From Ascochyta rabiei (Eukaryota > Ascomycota > Dothideomycetes > Pleosporales > Didymellaceae): a DNA stretch of 64,000 nucleotides. The stretch is taken from NCBI RefSeq assembly GCF_004011695.2, contig NC_082419.1, positions 1,178,001-1,242,000 on the forward strand, read 5' to 3'. Below the pieces are notes generated by a model that was given only the letters and a program-made list of their open reading frames with translations, was not told the DNA's origin and did no database searches. Shown piece by piece: positions 30,837-44,857 of this stretch. The translations under genes and the position numbers were made by a program. Positions within the stretch are counted from its first letter, which is position 1, and every line of letters starts with the position of its first letter.

Positions 30837-32846
30837 ATGATTTGTAACATGGCTGACGGTCAGCGAGCCGGCGAAGAGAAACCGAAACGAGCGAGAGTAC
30901 GATCAGGGTGCATGCAATGCAGGACCAAACGACGGAAATGTGACGAAGCCAAACCTGTCTGTGGTCGGTGCAAAGGCAAGAAGGAGGCCTGCCAATGGGG
31001 CACTCGCATCGTCTTCCGAGAGGAAAACAATCACGGGTTAAGCACGCTACAGCTGTTACCAAAGCACAAGACGTCGAAGAGCATAGCACCTGGGGGCTTT
31101 CAGATACAGGACATCACGGCTGAGGTCATCCGAGAACAGCAGCACCGAGAGGAGGTAGAACGATCAGCGCTCACAATAGAGCCGGCCTCAGCGGAGCACG
31201 ACCGCTCACCCCGATTGGCGGATGAAGCTGCTAAACACTTTGATGCTGCATACTCCTGGGAAACGGCCGCTGCTGTAGACCAAATGCTAGTAGCATCTGA
31301 AGTATGTACGAAAATCGATGACAACTGCCAACAGTCGTTATTTGTAGGCAACACAGGGACTGCAAACCCATTGCCGGTTGTGAACGAATTATCTTACGAA
31401 TGGTCCATTCCAACAGCGCTGGGATCGTACGACGACAGTATCTTCCTTCCTGGCTCCGCATATCTTGATGCGCACTCAACACTACGCAGTCATCTCATAC
31501 AGGAGGTAAACATAAGTAGTGCGACCCGGACAAGAACGCCTGAGCTACCTCAGGACGACAGGCTTGACATGTCCGGTCTTGGCGATGAATTTTTAAACGG
31601 CCATGTGCCCCTCCAAGAATTTTTGACTGACGAAGACGAGTATGCTCTCCTTGAGAACTGGGTCGAAGAACGTAAGCAGCCCTAGCAAAGCACAAAGTCC
31701 CATTCACTAGACTTGACTGATCTGATACAAGTTTCGCCTTGGCTCGACAAATTCGACGACCAACGTCATTTTCAACATACTCTCCCGATAATGGCTCGCT
31801 CTCATGCGCATTTGCGATTCTCGATACTCGCCACCTCTGCTCGTCAGCTAGAACGCAAAGAGCGAAACTCACACACTGAGCGTAGTCTCGCTTTGTACCA
31901 GAAGGCAATTCAACTCGTCCTTCCTGAGCTACACACTCGAAGCACTCCTGTTATCGCGTCCTGTGTAGTCTTGTGTGTGCTGGAGATGCAGAGTAGTTCG
32001 CCCAAAGCTTGGCGCCAACACCTCGACGGCTGCGCACACCTCATACAAGCGTCTGGCATTAACGGCTTCTCCGGGGGTGTAAAGCAAGCTTTATTTTGGT
32101 GTTTTGCGCGTATGGATGTGTGCGGAGGTCTGATCACCTCCATGAGCACGCTCATTCCTATGACACACTGGGCTTCAGGATTGACTCTCGATGACGACAC
32201 CAATTTGTTCAGAAAGACGAGCGGATTTAGTACTTACGCTTGCTACGCAGTCTATCTGTGTGGGCATGTTCTGGATCTCTCTACCCAAAAGCTGCAGCTC
32301 GCTTCGCATGTGGGCGTCTCCCCAAATACATCAATAGAAAGTTCAGAGAGGACATCATTATCCTACAGTGCGCGTTGGACTGAGCTCTGGGGTTACATCG
32401 ATGACTGGTACCGCCACCGACCAGATGAAATGCAGCCCATTGCTTCCGTTCTGACAGAATCATGTCCTTTCCCCAAAATTCTCTACAGCAACCCTGCAGC
32501 CATATCAGGGAACCAATTGCATCATACAACCTCAATATTAATGCTACAGCACAAGCCTTCTAGCATGATGCGTTCGCCCAGAGCGCGCTCAATATTGTGG
32601 CATGCTCGGCAGATCTGCGCTATCTCCATCACCAATCATCATCATGGGGCATGGACAAACTCCATCCAGCCACTTTGGATTGCCGGACAATGGCTGAGCA
32701 ACCCTAGTGAGCAGCAGGCTATTCTAGATGTGTTGGAGCGTATAGAGAAGGAAACAGGATGGGGTACAAAGTGGAGGGTTAAAGACCTGAAGACATTCTG
32801 GGGTAATCGAGATCACAAGACAATAGTCAGTTCAGGTCCTTCCTAA
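30837..32846 (+). CDS. Zn2Cys6 transcription factor at the border of the AT-rich block
   Basis: Exons are 30837-31671 and 31732-32846 (60-base intron, phase 1), giving 649 residues. The zinc cluster has Cys25, 28, 35, 42, 45 and 52 (C-x2-C-x6-C-x6-C-x2-C-x6-C), preceded by a basic K-P-K-R-A-R-V-R. After the intron comes S-P-W-L-D-K-F-D and then the all-helical fungal-specific regulatory domain (E-M-Q-S-S-S-P-K-A-W-R-Q-H-L-D-G region). Alternative start ATG 30849 would drop four residues. The reading frame is intact to its stop, although RIP-like sequence begins about 25 bases later. Possible target: the SDR gene upstream; inferred from adjacency only. Confidence 0.88.
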
Positions 32847-32869
32847 AGCCTTTTGCTTTTACCTATACC

Positions 32870-35000
32870 TGTAAGATAATTATAGTAGAATACTAATAAA
32901 CAAAATACGCTATAAATGGTCCTAGGCACCGCCATTTCCCTTAGGTATTAGGTCCTCTCTAAAATCTTCTTTAGCGTTAACATGCTCTATATTAATTAAT
33001 CAATTTATTAATTAGTTTAACGTCCTGTGTAAGTCTAAGACTACATAAGACAAGAGCAGTTAGGCTGCTCTAGTAGTTTAAGGGTTTAGTTTGTTTAAGG
33101 GAATGGTATATGTATAATTACAGTCCTATAGTAAGAGCCTATACTCTTAATAGTATATAAGAAGATTATATATCTATTGTTTATTAAAGGTACTACTTAC
33201 AGGTTCCTACCTTAGTCTCTAACATAAAAGCTAGAGTAGCTGTAATTCCTTAGTTTATGTGTAGGAAAAGGTGTATTATTAGCCTTTGTCCTTATAGGCT
33301 GTCCTGCATTATTTTCCTTACTTCTCTGTATTCTTTATAGCTAAGTAGTTGGTGTTATGTTATTTATGTGTAGCTGTAGTAAAAGGTTTTATTATCTACC
33401 TTATGTATATTATATAGGTATACCTTATTATAGCTATATCCTTACTTTATTTAGTAGTAGTTACTAGCTTTAAAGAGTGTATAAGGCGGTTATGTTATAG
33501 ACTAGCCTTAGGGTAGGATGTAATAAGGGTTAATATAGTATTGTATCTCTTAAGGAGGTAACACGTTGCGTGTCCTTCTAATATGTCTGTAGGGCACGTA
33601 ACTACCCTGTCTTACTTAAGGCTTAGATAAGGTCTAAGCCTATAACATACCTCCTTTCCCTATCTCTCTCTAGCTAAGTGTATTTTACTAGGTCCTTTCT
33701 ACGTTTTGTGTAGACTAGAGGGACGCTAGTAGTAGGTAGACTCTAGAGCTAGTTGTAGTTGTGTAAGGGTCTGCCTCTTAGTAGGTTAGCTGCTAGTCTA
33801 GTCTGTAGTTTACCTAGGGTGGTCCCTATATGCACCTAGGTTGTTTTTGTTTTACCTAGCGCACCTACCTAAGTTAGCTACTTTACTACTCTACGCTTCT
33901 ACCTAACCTATTTGTATTATACCTACTCTATTTTTATATTACGCCTACGCCCTACCTGCTATATCTGTTATTACCTCTAGTTATAGCTACTAGGCTACTA
34001 GCTAAGAAGCTAGTAGTTCCCCTAGAGGGGGCAGTTATAGTCTGCTATAGTCCCTTCCCTCTACCTATAACATTCCTCTAGTATTTTTTTTCTATAGTTT
34101 CTAATTTAGTTATAGGGCCTAACTATATATATAGAAAGCTTACTACTATTATATTAGTAACTATAAGGTTAAAGGCAACTTAGATAATAAGGACCTAGTT
34201 TCTATCTCTACTAGTACTATCCTATACTGCCTATACTACCTTCTTACTATCCTTACTAGTTAGTCTTATATATATTCTATTTCTATTATAGACCTACTTA
34301 CCTACTAACCTTCTACAGCTAGCTATATTTCTAGTGCTAGTAAAATGTGCTGTACCTGCGCTAAGTATAAGCACACTTATATTTATAATAACAACCTCTT
34401 TACTATAAACACTAAGCTCTACTACACCTAGCGTAACTTTAAGTAGTACATCTAAGTATATGTCTCTGTCCTAGCCCTATATTTCTAACTAATAGTAGCT
34501 AAGATATTAGTACGCGCTAGTAACGCCTATATTAAGACACCTAGCACCTAGGGTGTAGGCAGTAATAAGGCTAACTAAGGGCGTTAGCCTATTTTCTACT
34601 GTAAGTAACCCTCTTAACACCTCTATAGGTCTTCCTTTCTAATATAATAGTCTTATTAGGTACCTACTATTAGCACTAGCAGGTGTATAAGGCTACCCTT
34701 AACTTAGCCCTAGCTAACCCTACGCTGGCAAAGTAGCTAACTACCTCTTATACTGCCTGTGCCTCTACTAAGCCTAGTACCTAGGTTACTCTACCTACTA
34801 CGCTGTTATCTAGGCGTTATAGTAGTAACTAGCTTAATACCTACCTCTAATAGTTTATAGCTACTGTAGGGTTAGCCTTTTAGTTCTAAACTAAGCATAT
34901 AAACTAGATAGAGGCAGTCTAGGCCTATACTTAGCAAATAAAAGGTATTAGAGAAATAGGTTAGGTAATATACCTGCTAAGAAACTATGTAGAGGCCCCT
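32870..35000. repeat. Unassigned RIP-mutated sequence left of the Copia remnant
   Basis: No clear LTR or polymerase motif was found. Around 34,345-34,420 a degenerate + strand reading shows a cysteine-rich patch (C-C-T-C-A-K-Y-K-H) after a Ser/Thr/Tyr-rich stretch, perhaps part of another element's protein. It may hold the 5' LTR of the Copia remnant, but I could not pair it. The right limit is approximate. Confidence 0.5.
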
Positions 35001-38000
35001 ACTAGAACCTAGATAAGACAAAAATCACCCTTACATAGAACAACAACAGAACATTAATACATTATTATTAACTTACTACTATTACTATCTAATCTAATAA
35101 TTAAGAGTCTTACTGCTGCTATAATAAGCGCTAACAACAAGCAAAATAGCAACTAGCTAAAGCTAGAGGAACGCAATAGTGTTTCTTACTAACTTAAGTA
35201 ACTAGGTCTCCTAGTACTACTAACTTAAGATTAAGTGCTAGTTATAAGATATATAGCTGCTAGCAGACTCTAAAGGGGTACAACTCTAACGTATATAACT
35301 AGAGGCGCTACTACTTCTAGAAATTATATAATATAAACTAGTAATAAGTATAAGCAACACCCTAACTATGTTATTACAGACTATCTAAGCAGGTTAGAGT
35401 AGAATGCGTAGAATAATATACAAAGTAATAGATATATTAATAACTATACTGTAAACACCTATAATCCTAATATAGGTATTAGACCTCTTAGAAAAGAGAT
35501 AAGAGGTATATAAAGAAGATTGCAAAGACGATAAGCTTTACCTTTAGTTATATAAGATACTTAAGAAAGACTATTAAGATATAAAAAGTAAAGTATTAAG
35601 AATAGTAAAGTATATTCTTACAACAGTAACACTATATCTACAGCTAAGCTACTGTATAGAAAACAGAACGCTATATAAATAGATAACTGCCTTTTAAGAA
35701 ACTATTAGAGTAGATATAGATAAAGAACAGGCGAAAGTATAAGAAAGATACTATGTAGTACTTAGACTAATATAAACAACTAAAAATTCGAAGATATAGC
35801 TAAGTAAATACAATTAGGTAGTAACTTAAGCTAAGACCTTTAAGGTAGCTAAGGCTATGCAAACATAAGGTGTTATTAATAATTTTCTAGGCTCTGTATC
35901 TAAGATGGCATTAACCTAGACTCTAGCGTTCTAAGGGCTAGGATATAATAAGAAAGCTATAAATAGAAAAAGGATAATAGAACTCTTCTATAATTAGATA
36001 AGCCTTTAACATCTACTAAGAGGGAAGCCTAAGAGTACCTTTATAGTAGGAGAGGTATTATACGTAGTAAGTAGTAAATCTAACTTAAACCTATATAGGG
36101 ACGCTATTAGTAGAGAACTAAGAGCGCTATCTAACAATAATTATTAAGGCTAGGGAAACCCTAGGCAAAACAAAAGAAAGATAGATAGATAAAGTGCTAG
36201 AACTAAGCAGTTCCTAGAGAGGAATATAGTAAGAGCTAAAGATATATGTTCTACCTATAAATAGTATTATAATATATCTAACTACTACTACGTAAATATA
36301 GCTAAGGCACCTAAGTAGTTTAAGCTAAATAGAGTTGTTATAAAACTAGTACAGTATAAGCTTAAATATAATAGTAACTTATAAGAGAGAATATAGGCAA
36401 TGTCTTAAGGGACTAAGTAACTGTAAATAATAATAGTATCTTAATTAATTACTCTACACATTACGACGTCATAAACACTAAATAAGATTACTAAGTAACT
36501 AGATAGCTAAGAAATTACTTAGGTTAATAAAAGTAGTATAAAAGCAGTATATAGCGTAAGTAATTAAGGATATCTATTAAAGGAGGTATTTCTTCTAGAT
36601 TCTAGCTTAACTACGTATATCTATAATAACCTCTTAAGACTTAGAGACGTACGCTAGCCATCAATAGGAGACTATATCTAGACTAGGAAATCTAAGGTCT
36701 AGATATAAGGATATAGTACTGTTAATATATTAGTAGAAGGATCTTAAGGTAAATAAGTACTACGCTTAGATAATGTTATATAGTGCCTAGATTTCCTCTA
36801 TAACCTAGTATTATTTAGGCTACTCTAAAGATAAGGAATATAGTAGAATAACTAAGAAGATCTAACAACGCTATGTTAAAGAAACTAGCAACACTATAGC
36901 TATCCTAACAGAAAGCTTTAGATAGTAGGTTATTAAATAACTAAATATAGCTATAGTAGCACTCTATATACGTATAAATTATAATAGAAGATTACTATAG
37001 AGAGTAACAGCTATAATGTAGCATAAGAGTCTTAGACATCTAGGACTATCTACAATTAAGCACCTTATATATTAATCTAAGGGGGTAAATATTTAAGGTA
37101 TTATAACAGTATAATGTAATATATATAGGTAATTAAAATTAAAGCGTTAAATATAAAAAACCCTATAATTAAATCATAAAGGCCTAAGTTAATAAATAGC
37201 TATAGACTTCTATAAATATAAAGCAGGAAGCTTTAATAAGGAAAAGAGTTAAATACTTATTACCTGCTAATACTCTTAGTACGTGTAGGACTTCTACTTT
37301 AAGGATAATAGGCCTATAAGATCTATTATCTGTCTACTTAGGATCTTTATCTAGTTCTTAAAGAAACAGTTTAATATTATAGTTAAGGTAATTAAGACAG
37401 ATAACAAAATTGTTATAGTTAAATAAGAGGTTAAAAGATAGTGCACGTCCCTCTTAATAAGACCTAAGCCTTCTGCTCTAGACATATAAGCTTAAAATAG
37501 TGCAGCTAAACGCTTAGGGGGTGTAATAAAAGAGAAGGTATACGTAATTTTACTAGACGCAAATCTACTATAGAAACCCTAACTAGAAATTGCTAGAGCA
37601 GTAGTATACCTATATAATTAGCTACTAAATTATTTAAATAAGTAGAAATTACTGTATAAAATATTCTTTACGCGTATAGCTACTATAAATAGTATAGTTA
37701 CTAGACCTTAAAAACTAAACTAGGCTTACCTAAGAGTATACAGATACAAAGCATTTACTATAACTAATAATACCTATTAAAGAAAATTAAGGCTATAAAG
37801 ACTAGACCTAAAGGTATACATTATATACTTAGTAGGACACTAGTCTACTAATATATACTAAATCTAGGTCCTATTAATAGCTAAAGTAATTAGCACCTGT
37901 AATGTAGTATTTAATAAAGAAATAATATTTAACAGCAAAATAGAAGATATTATAGATAACCTTATGCACAACATATTAGAGGAAATTACAGCTTAGATTA

Positions 38001-38200
38001 ATATAGTTAAACTTCTAGCTATATCGAGCTATATATCTAAAACTAAAACATTCTATAAGGATAAGACAACACAGAAGAACACTCTACGTGCTAAACAACC
38101 CTAATATTACTAAGGCAGGAAGATTGTAGAGGTATACCTAACGCCTCTACTAACTCCTCTTATAAGGCAGACTTTACATGCATAAAAGTAGCGATCTAGT
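35000..38200 (+). mobile_element. Copia (Ty1) retrotransposon remnant 1, 3' part missing
   Basis: A gag-like reading survives near 35,500-35,780 (Y-K-E-D-C-K-D-D-K-L-Y-L). The pre-integrase zinc region appears near 37,015-37,140 (W-H-K-S-L-R-H-L-G-L then T-I-K-H-L), and integrase near 37,190-38,050 with a T-D-N-K-I-V core. All are broken by stops. The expected reverse transcriptase and RNase H do not follow; instead the reverse-strand Gypsy element A begins near 38,200-38,415, so A probably inserted here and the rest of this copy lies beyond it. Both limits are approximate. Confidence 0.72.
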
Positions 38201-39664
38201 AAACTAATAGATTTAAAAGAGGAGTAAATAAAATAGCAGATAGTAAGCTATAAGAGGGTAGAGAGAGAGACATACTTATAGTAGTAAGGCCTATACTCTC
38301 TATAAGTAAAAGTAAAGGTAAGTAAAGAAAGGTTCTACTAGGTTTAACAGAATCTACTAGTAGGTTGTAACACATACTAGTAGGTTACCATCTTACCTTA
38401 GTAGAAGTTCTAACACGTGCCCCTCCTTATAAATAGTAAAATTTCTTAAGCTAAAGTCTGTGTATAAGTAACTGTAAGAGTCTAATACTAATAGTCTTTT
38501 AAGTAAGAGTAAAAGAAAAATAAAGGAAAAGAGGATATAGAAATCCTATATAATAACCTGTTAGTAGTTAGAGTGTAATTAAGGTATATGCCTTTAGTAG
38601 TGTTATACAGGTCTCCCTAAATCCTTATATAAAAAAACAACCTCTAAGATTTTTTCTACTGTATAAACCCTGCAACGTAAAAATTATACCTTTTTCTATT
38701 TAGAGCTTATATAAGGGATTAGTGTAAAGAGATTTATTAATTTGTTAGAGCTAGATTTATCCTTAACCTTACGGTTAACCTTTATTAATAGTTAATTACT
38801 AAACTATAGCAGCCTAAGGGTAAGCTTAAGCAGGTCTAGATTATATTTAGCGTGTCTTTAGGCGTGTTTTTAACCTATAAAAGAGCCTATTAAAAGTAGC
38901 CTAATATTTTATTAAGTAATATATCTGCTTTTGTCAGCCTATCTTATTTTAACTAGATTTATTAAGATTACTAAACTAGCTGTTGTTAAAGGTGTCTTCT
39001 AGGCAAGGCTCCTAGTCTATTAGCATTTAGAGTGCTAGTAGAACTAGTTTGTTAGGATTGTTATAGTAAAACAAGAAAGCGTTGTAGTAGTTAAGATGTT
39101 ACTTAGCAGGTTCCTAGGTAGGCTTAGGGTTATTAGACTATTTAATAAGGTATTCCTATATACTGCGTTGCTTTCTGCAATTAAGAAATAAGTTAACGTA
39201 CTATTCTTAAGAGACTAAACCCTAGTTATTAGTAACCTCTATAGGTGTTAGTTTAGGTAGTGCTTAATCTAGTAGGTTGTCCTAGCTTATTTCCCTAAGC
39301 AAGTTAGGGTGAAATACTAGAAATACGCCTTTTAATATTATATCTATAGGTAGGTCTAGTTTGTGTACAGCTTTGTTGTGTATAATATAAGTGTCTAAGT
39401 AAAGCCTACTATACTTATAGTCTAGTTTTATTTAAAGGCTAGGTAGTATTCTAGTTGCGTGTAGAAACCTAAACTAGGTTACTAACTACGTATTTTAGAG
39501 TCTGTTAGCAATAAGCATTAGCTTAGGCCTATTATTCTTATTGTGCCTAGGTAAGCTAAATCTTAAGATGTTCTAGAAGGTTAGTATAGGTGCAGAGTAA
39601 CTTATTAGCGCGCAAGATTTAGTCTTTAGCTTCTTTTAATAATAGTTCTATTTAGGTATAGTCT

Positions 39665-39826
39665 TGTTAGATAACTAACCTTGCTAAACTAAGTTAGGGG
39701 TTTAAGGTTAACCTTAGTTAACTTAGGGGCTAGCGGCACACACACATAAAATCAGCCATTAAGACAGATAATTATTAATTAATTACCTTTATTATTATCT
39801 TTGCACATTAAGCATATTATATAACA
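39665..39826 (+). repeat. 5' LTR of Copia element 2
   Basis: 162 bases, starts TGTTAGATAA and ends ATATAACA. It pairs with 44696-44857. Confidence 0.93.
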
Positions 39827-42800
39827 ATTAAGAGTGCTACTAACACTACTAAAATACCCTTCTAATATATTACTATTAATAATACGTAATTTAATGATAA
39901 TTCTTATAGACTATATAACCTATACACCTTAGTTATATTAACTATAGACCTACTACGCCTCTCTAGACGTATAAGAGAAGATAGACCTAAATTAGACTAT
40001 CCCTCTAAGGACAAAGCTATAAGTACCTAACGCCCTAGACATTACTAACTATAAAAGGAGGCTAGCCCTTAGCAATAATAAATAGGGAAACCCTTAGCTT
40101 CTAGAAATCCTATCTAAACTATTAGCTAACAGCCTAAAGGTATAGAAGGAAGATAATAACTATTAGAAGAGCTGCCTTAAATCCTATAAGATAGCAGATA
40201 GAGACTACTATAAGGAACAAACTAACCTAGACAAGGTAGTAATATTTATCTAAAGCTTAGTATTACCTTATCTTATAGAGAACTAATGCTAACTAGGTAA
40301 ATTAATTTAAATATAGCTTATTAGCCTTAAATAAATAGTTAGTATTAATGCTGAAAAAGAACAATTACGCGCACGCTACTAATACCTAGCAGCCCTTAAA
40401 CTAATAAGATAACCTAGGAGCTAGGATACCTAGCTTCTTAAGTATAATTATACTGTAACTAATACTAAACCTAAGGGTGTTACTAAAATATATAATATAT
40501 AAGACACTATCTAAGACTTCTTAGATTTAGTAATAAAAATAGTACTAACCTAGGTAATCATGTTCTAGGACTATAGTAGATAAGAATATAATATAACTTA
40601 TAAAGAAATAATAAAATGCTTCTAAGAGTATATAAGTAAGTACTACCCTAAGAAGAGATAGTAAAGAGGCGCCTTTGCTGTAGGGAATAACTCAACTCTT
40701 AGTACTAGTAGTAAATCTACCGTAGACACTAACAGGGACGCCTCTTATGTTATTAAAGACGAATTATCTACTCCTACTACATAAGAGAGTTAGGGAAGAC
40801 CTTATTAAAAATAGAACATTAGTTAAATAACTATATCTAAGGAGTCCCTAAGAGGGGATACAGTAGCAGCTAGAGGAGTAAAATGCCCTGCTTATAGACA
40901 ACGCTATAGACTAGAAGATTACTACCACATCTATAAAGATAAAGCACTAAAATAGTTTACCCTATATTATAGAATTGCTAAGATAGTATAATTTAGAATA
41001 GAATAAAATGCTAACCTTTAAGATTAGGTTCTATCTGCAAAATAAGCTTACACTAAGACACTAGCTATTAAGACATCCTAAACACTAGAGGCACCTCTAG
41101 AATTACTATAGGGACAGAAGATATTAATAATTAATATAAGTCTAGTTAAAGAATTATATAATATAGAGCTACTAAGCTACCCTCTTAGAAACTCCCTTAT
41201 CCTTAACTTAGGATTAATAATCTATATTATTAATAATAAGGACTAGATATAAGACCTTACTCTACCTGTTTTAAATAACTACCTATAGGTAGGAAACTCC
41301 TAGGTATAGATATAGGGATATAGCACTGTCTTTCTCTATCTATTAAATATAAGCTAACTAACTACTCTTAAACTATATAATATAGCATAGTGCCTAGACA
41401 TATTTGCTACCTTATCTCTTTCTAATAACTATGTTAACAGGGCATCTAGTAGGACACAAAAGGAGATCTAACTTAGCTTAGACAAGTAGATAATACAGCT
41501 ATTACATCCTTAGATAAACAACATAGAGAATAGGTACTTAGGGAACAGCTATAGATAGTACATATAATATAACTAATATAAAGCTAAATACCTAAGACTA
41601 CTACTGCTCTACTATAGCATAAGTAAATAGGGCACCCTAGAGCTGCTACTATTAAACACCTTATCTAACAATCTTAGGGGGTAAGAGTTAGGGGTATTAC
41701 TATAGTCTAATGTAATGCTTATAGACAGGCTAAGACTAAAAGGCAAATTAGTTAAATACTACAAATAAGCAATAAAGAACTAGGAAAATATATAGTAATT
41801 AACTTCTACTTATATAAAGAAGGAAGCTTTACTAAGGAAAACAGCTAATTACTTACTATTAATAGGCAATCTAGCTTCCTCTAGGACTTCTACTTTAAGG
41901 ATAATTAACTAGGAAAGATAATTATCTACTTCCTAGACACTCTTACACAAATTCTGTTAAAATAATACAAGATCTAGGTTAAGGTAATTAAGTGTAATAG
42001 TAGAATTACTATTAGAAAACTAGAAGTATAATAATAGTGCGCTGCATAATTAATTAGGCTTAAGTCTTCTACACTAGACACCTAAGTATAAAACAGAGGT
42101 GCTAAACACTTAGAGGGTGTAATAAAAGATAAGGTATACACTATAAGATTAGACATAAACCTACTATAGAAAATGTAGCTAGAGATTAAAAGGGCAGTAG
42201 TGTACCTACATAACTAAATACTAAGGTTATTAAATAACTAAAAAATACCCTATAATATGTTCTTTACCTATATAGCTTAACTAGCTAGCCTAAATATATA
42301 AAGTAGGAAACTAAACTAGGCATATCTAAAAGTATATAGATGTAAAGCCTTTACTCTTATAAGTAACACCCTTTAAGGAAAATTATAACTCTAGTAACTA
42401 GACCTAAGAGTATAGGTAGGATACCTAGTAGGATACTAATCCTTAAACATATATTAGATATAGATTCTAAGCTTAGTAAAAGTTATTAGTATAAGAGATG
42501 TAATCTTTAATAAGGATACTGTCTTTAGTAGCTAGACTTAGGACCTATTAGACAACCTTATACACAGCACTCTTAAAGAGATAGTAATATAGATAAGAAG
42601 CGTAGAGCTTCTACCTCTACCCTAAAATAAGGCTAAAATCTAGTTATTCTATAAGGACAATACTATTACACACTTAAATACTAGAGAATATTAACTAGGA
42701 TATAATAATAGATAGAAAGCTAGACATATATATCTAACTCCTCCTCTAACTCTGCTACTAGTTGCGTTGTTAATAAACATATTATTGTTATTCTAGTTAG

Positions 42801-43329
42801 CAAGAGGTAACAGCTAATTAGGAGTTAGTAGGTAGTACTACGTAACTGCTAATTAGTTAGAATTAACGCTAGTGTAATCTTAAGGAACTTTATAAACTAT
42901 CCTGTAGAAAACTATATTTATAGCTAGCATATAAGGCAAAGGCATAGGCATATACTAGAGTAATAATATTAATAAGGCTAAGTTAAAATAAATGCTAATA
43001 AAGGGGCTTAAGCCTTATTAAAGCTAACTCCTACTAGAGCTAACGGCACAATTAAACCTAGAGGACTACCTGCTTTATAAATAGTTTAAAGAAGCTAAGT
43101 AAGAACACCTTAGCAGCTATTAGAATATAAAGTTATAGTCTAAAGTACCCCTAACAAAGACTAAGGTAGTAGGATATAAGATACTTAACTGTATGTAGGT
43201 ATACACGTATAAGCTTAATAAGAACTACTATCTACTTAAAAATTAAGGCGCAACTAGTAGTCTAAGGTAACTAGTAATAAAACATTACTACTAAAGATAC
43301 CTACGCAGTAATACTACCTAGTAGGTCCT

Positions 43330-43760
43330 TTAGAATACTTAAAGCAATTTTAGCAGCACATAACCTAGAACTTAAGCAGTTTAATATTATAAATGCTTTT
43401 ATTTATATATTAATTATTAGAGAAGTCTATATAAGGATGCTACGTAGGTATTAGAAACTAGGTATAGTCCTATAGCTACATAAGGCACTATATAGACTAA
43501 GAATCTCTCTACTCCTCTAGTAGAAGGAATTTATATCTACTCTAATAAGCTATAGATTTACAGTTGTTCGCTATAAACCCTACTGCTTACTTAAGAATAG
43601 AGTTACTATCTTCTTCTATATAGACAATATTAATATAGCTTATTACCTAACTAGATTATATAATGTAGATAAGGCCCTTAGCTATATTACTAACAAATAC
43701 TCTATTATAGGAGGAAATAATCTGTAATAGTTCCTAGGAGTAGAGATAACCTAAGATTAA
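43330..43760 (+). pseudogene. Reverse transcriptase remnant of Copia element 2
   Basis: A readable but stop-broken Copia reverse transcriptase: L-K-Q-F-N-I-I-N-A-F-I-Y near 43,375, K-A-L-Y-R-L-R near 43,485 and F-F-Y-I-D-N-I-N-I-A-Y near 43,612. The active-site Asp pair is now Asp-Asn, a single G-to-A change, so the enzyme would be dead even without the stops. Confidence 0.85.
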
Positions 43761-44695
43761 GACAACCTAAGGATCGTTCTCTTATAGGCGTTATATATTA
43801 ACAGAATTAGCTCTCTAGTAGATAAGACAGACATATAATATAACACCCTAATATTAAGTATTAAGCTTCTACTAAATAAAGGGGAAGCTGCAGCATTAGA
43901 AATTAACAAATACTAGAGAAAGATTAGATCTCTCCTCTTTACTGCACTTACTACTAGGCCTAATATTACCTTTACTACATCTAGGCTAGCATAGTTTTTA
44001 ACTAACCCTAGACAGCAGTACTATAATATAGCAGATTAAGTACTATTATACCTATAAGGAACACAAGACCTATTCCTTACCTTTAGAGGCAATAAGCACT
44101 AAGTAGTTACTAGTAATATTTTATTTGCTAATAATACTCTTAACAGAAAGAGCTTCTAAGAATATACTATTAAACTATATAGAGGACCTATTACCTAGAG
44201 AGCTAACAAATAAGACACAGTTACTACATTAATAACTAAAGTAGAGCTACTTGCCCTAGCACAGGTAGCTAAGAAAGCTATCTATATCTTATAACTATTG
44301 TTAGAACGTAGTATACACCTCTTATAATTAATAATTACTATTTAATATTATAATACCTAGACTATCTAATTAATTAATAAGGAAGTCTTAAAACTCTAAA
44401 CTAAACTATAATATATAGACATTTATAACTACTAGCTATAATAAGAGGTAAATAAAGGCACTATAACAGTAACCTATATCCTATCTACTAAGATATTAGC
44501 TAACAGACTTATAAAGGCTCTGCCTGCAAGTAAGTAGTTAACCTTTCTAAGGTAGCTAGGACTAGAGAAACATACTAAACGAAGAAAGCTAGCTAACACC
44601 TAGATAGAATTACTTAACTAAAAGCTTGCTGACCTAGAGGTATAATAAGAGCTAATTATGTCTAGCTTTAATAGGGCCTTAAAGCTAAGGGGGTG

Positions 44696-44857
44696 TGTCA
44701 GATAACTAACCTTACTAAACTAAGTTAGGGGTTTAGGGTTAACCTTAGTTAACTTAGGAGCTAGCGGCACACACATATAAAATCAGCCATTAAGACAGAT
44801 AATTATTAATTAATTACCTTTATTATTATCTTTGCACATTAAGCATATTATCTAACA
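44696..44857 (+). repeat. 3' LTR of Copia element 2
   Basis: 162 bases, starts TGTCAGATAA (the 5' copy has TGTTAG, a C-to-T difference) and ends ATCTAACA. Confidence 0.93.

Larger units (their letters stand above)
39665..44857 (+). mobile_element. Complete Copia (Ty1) retrotransposon 2, RIP-mutated
   Basis: A 5,193-base element with two 162-base LTRs (39665-39826 and 44696-44857), TG...CA-type ends (TGTTA / TAACA), a purine-rich tract AAAGCTAAGGGGGTG just before the 3' LTR, and a 5-base target duplication AGTCT on both sides (39660-39664, 44858-44862). Coding remnants in Copia order: pre-integrase near 41,610-41,760 (H-L-I and G-V-R-V-R-G-I), integrase to about 42,600, reverse transcriptase near 43,330-43,750 with F-F-Y-I-D-N (former Y-V-D-D), RNase H near 44,230-44,600. 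The two LTRs differ mainly by C-T and G-A changes. It sits inside Gypsy A. Confidence 0.92.
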
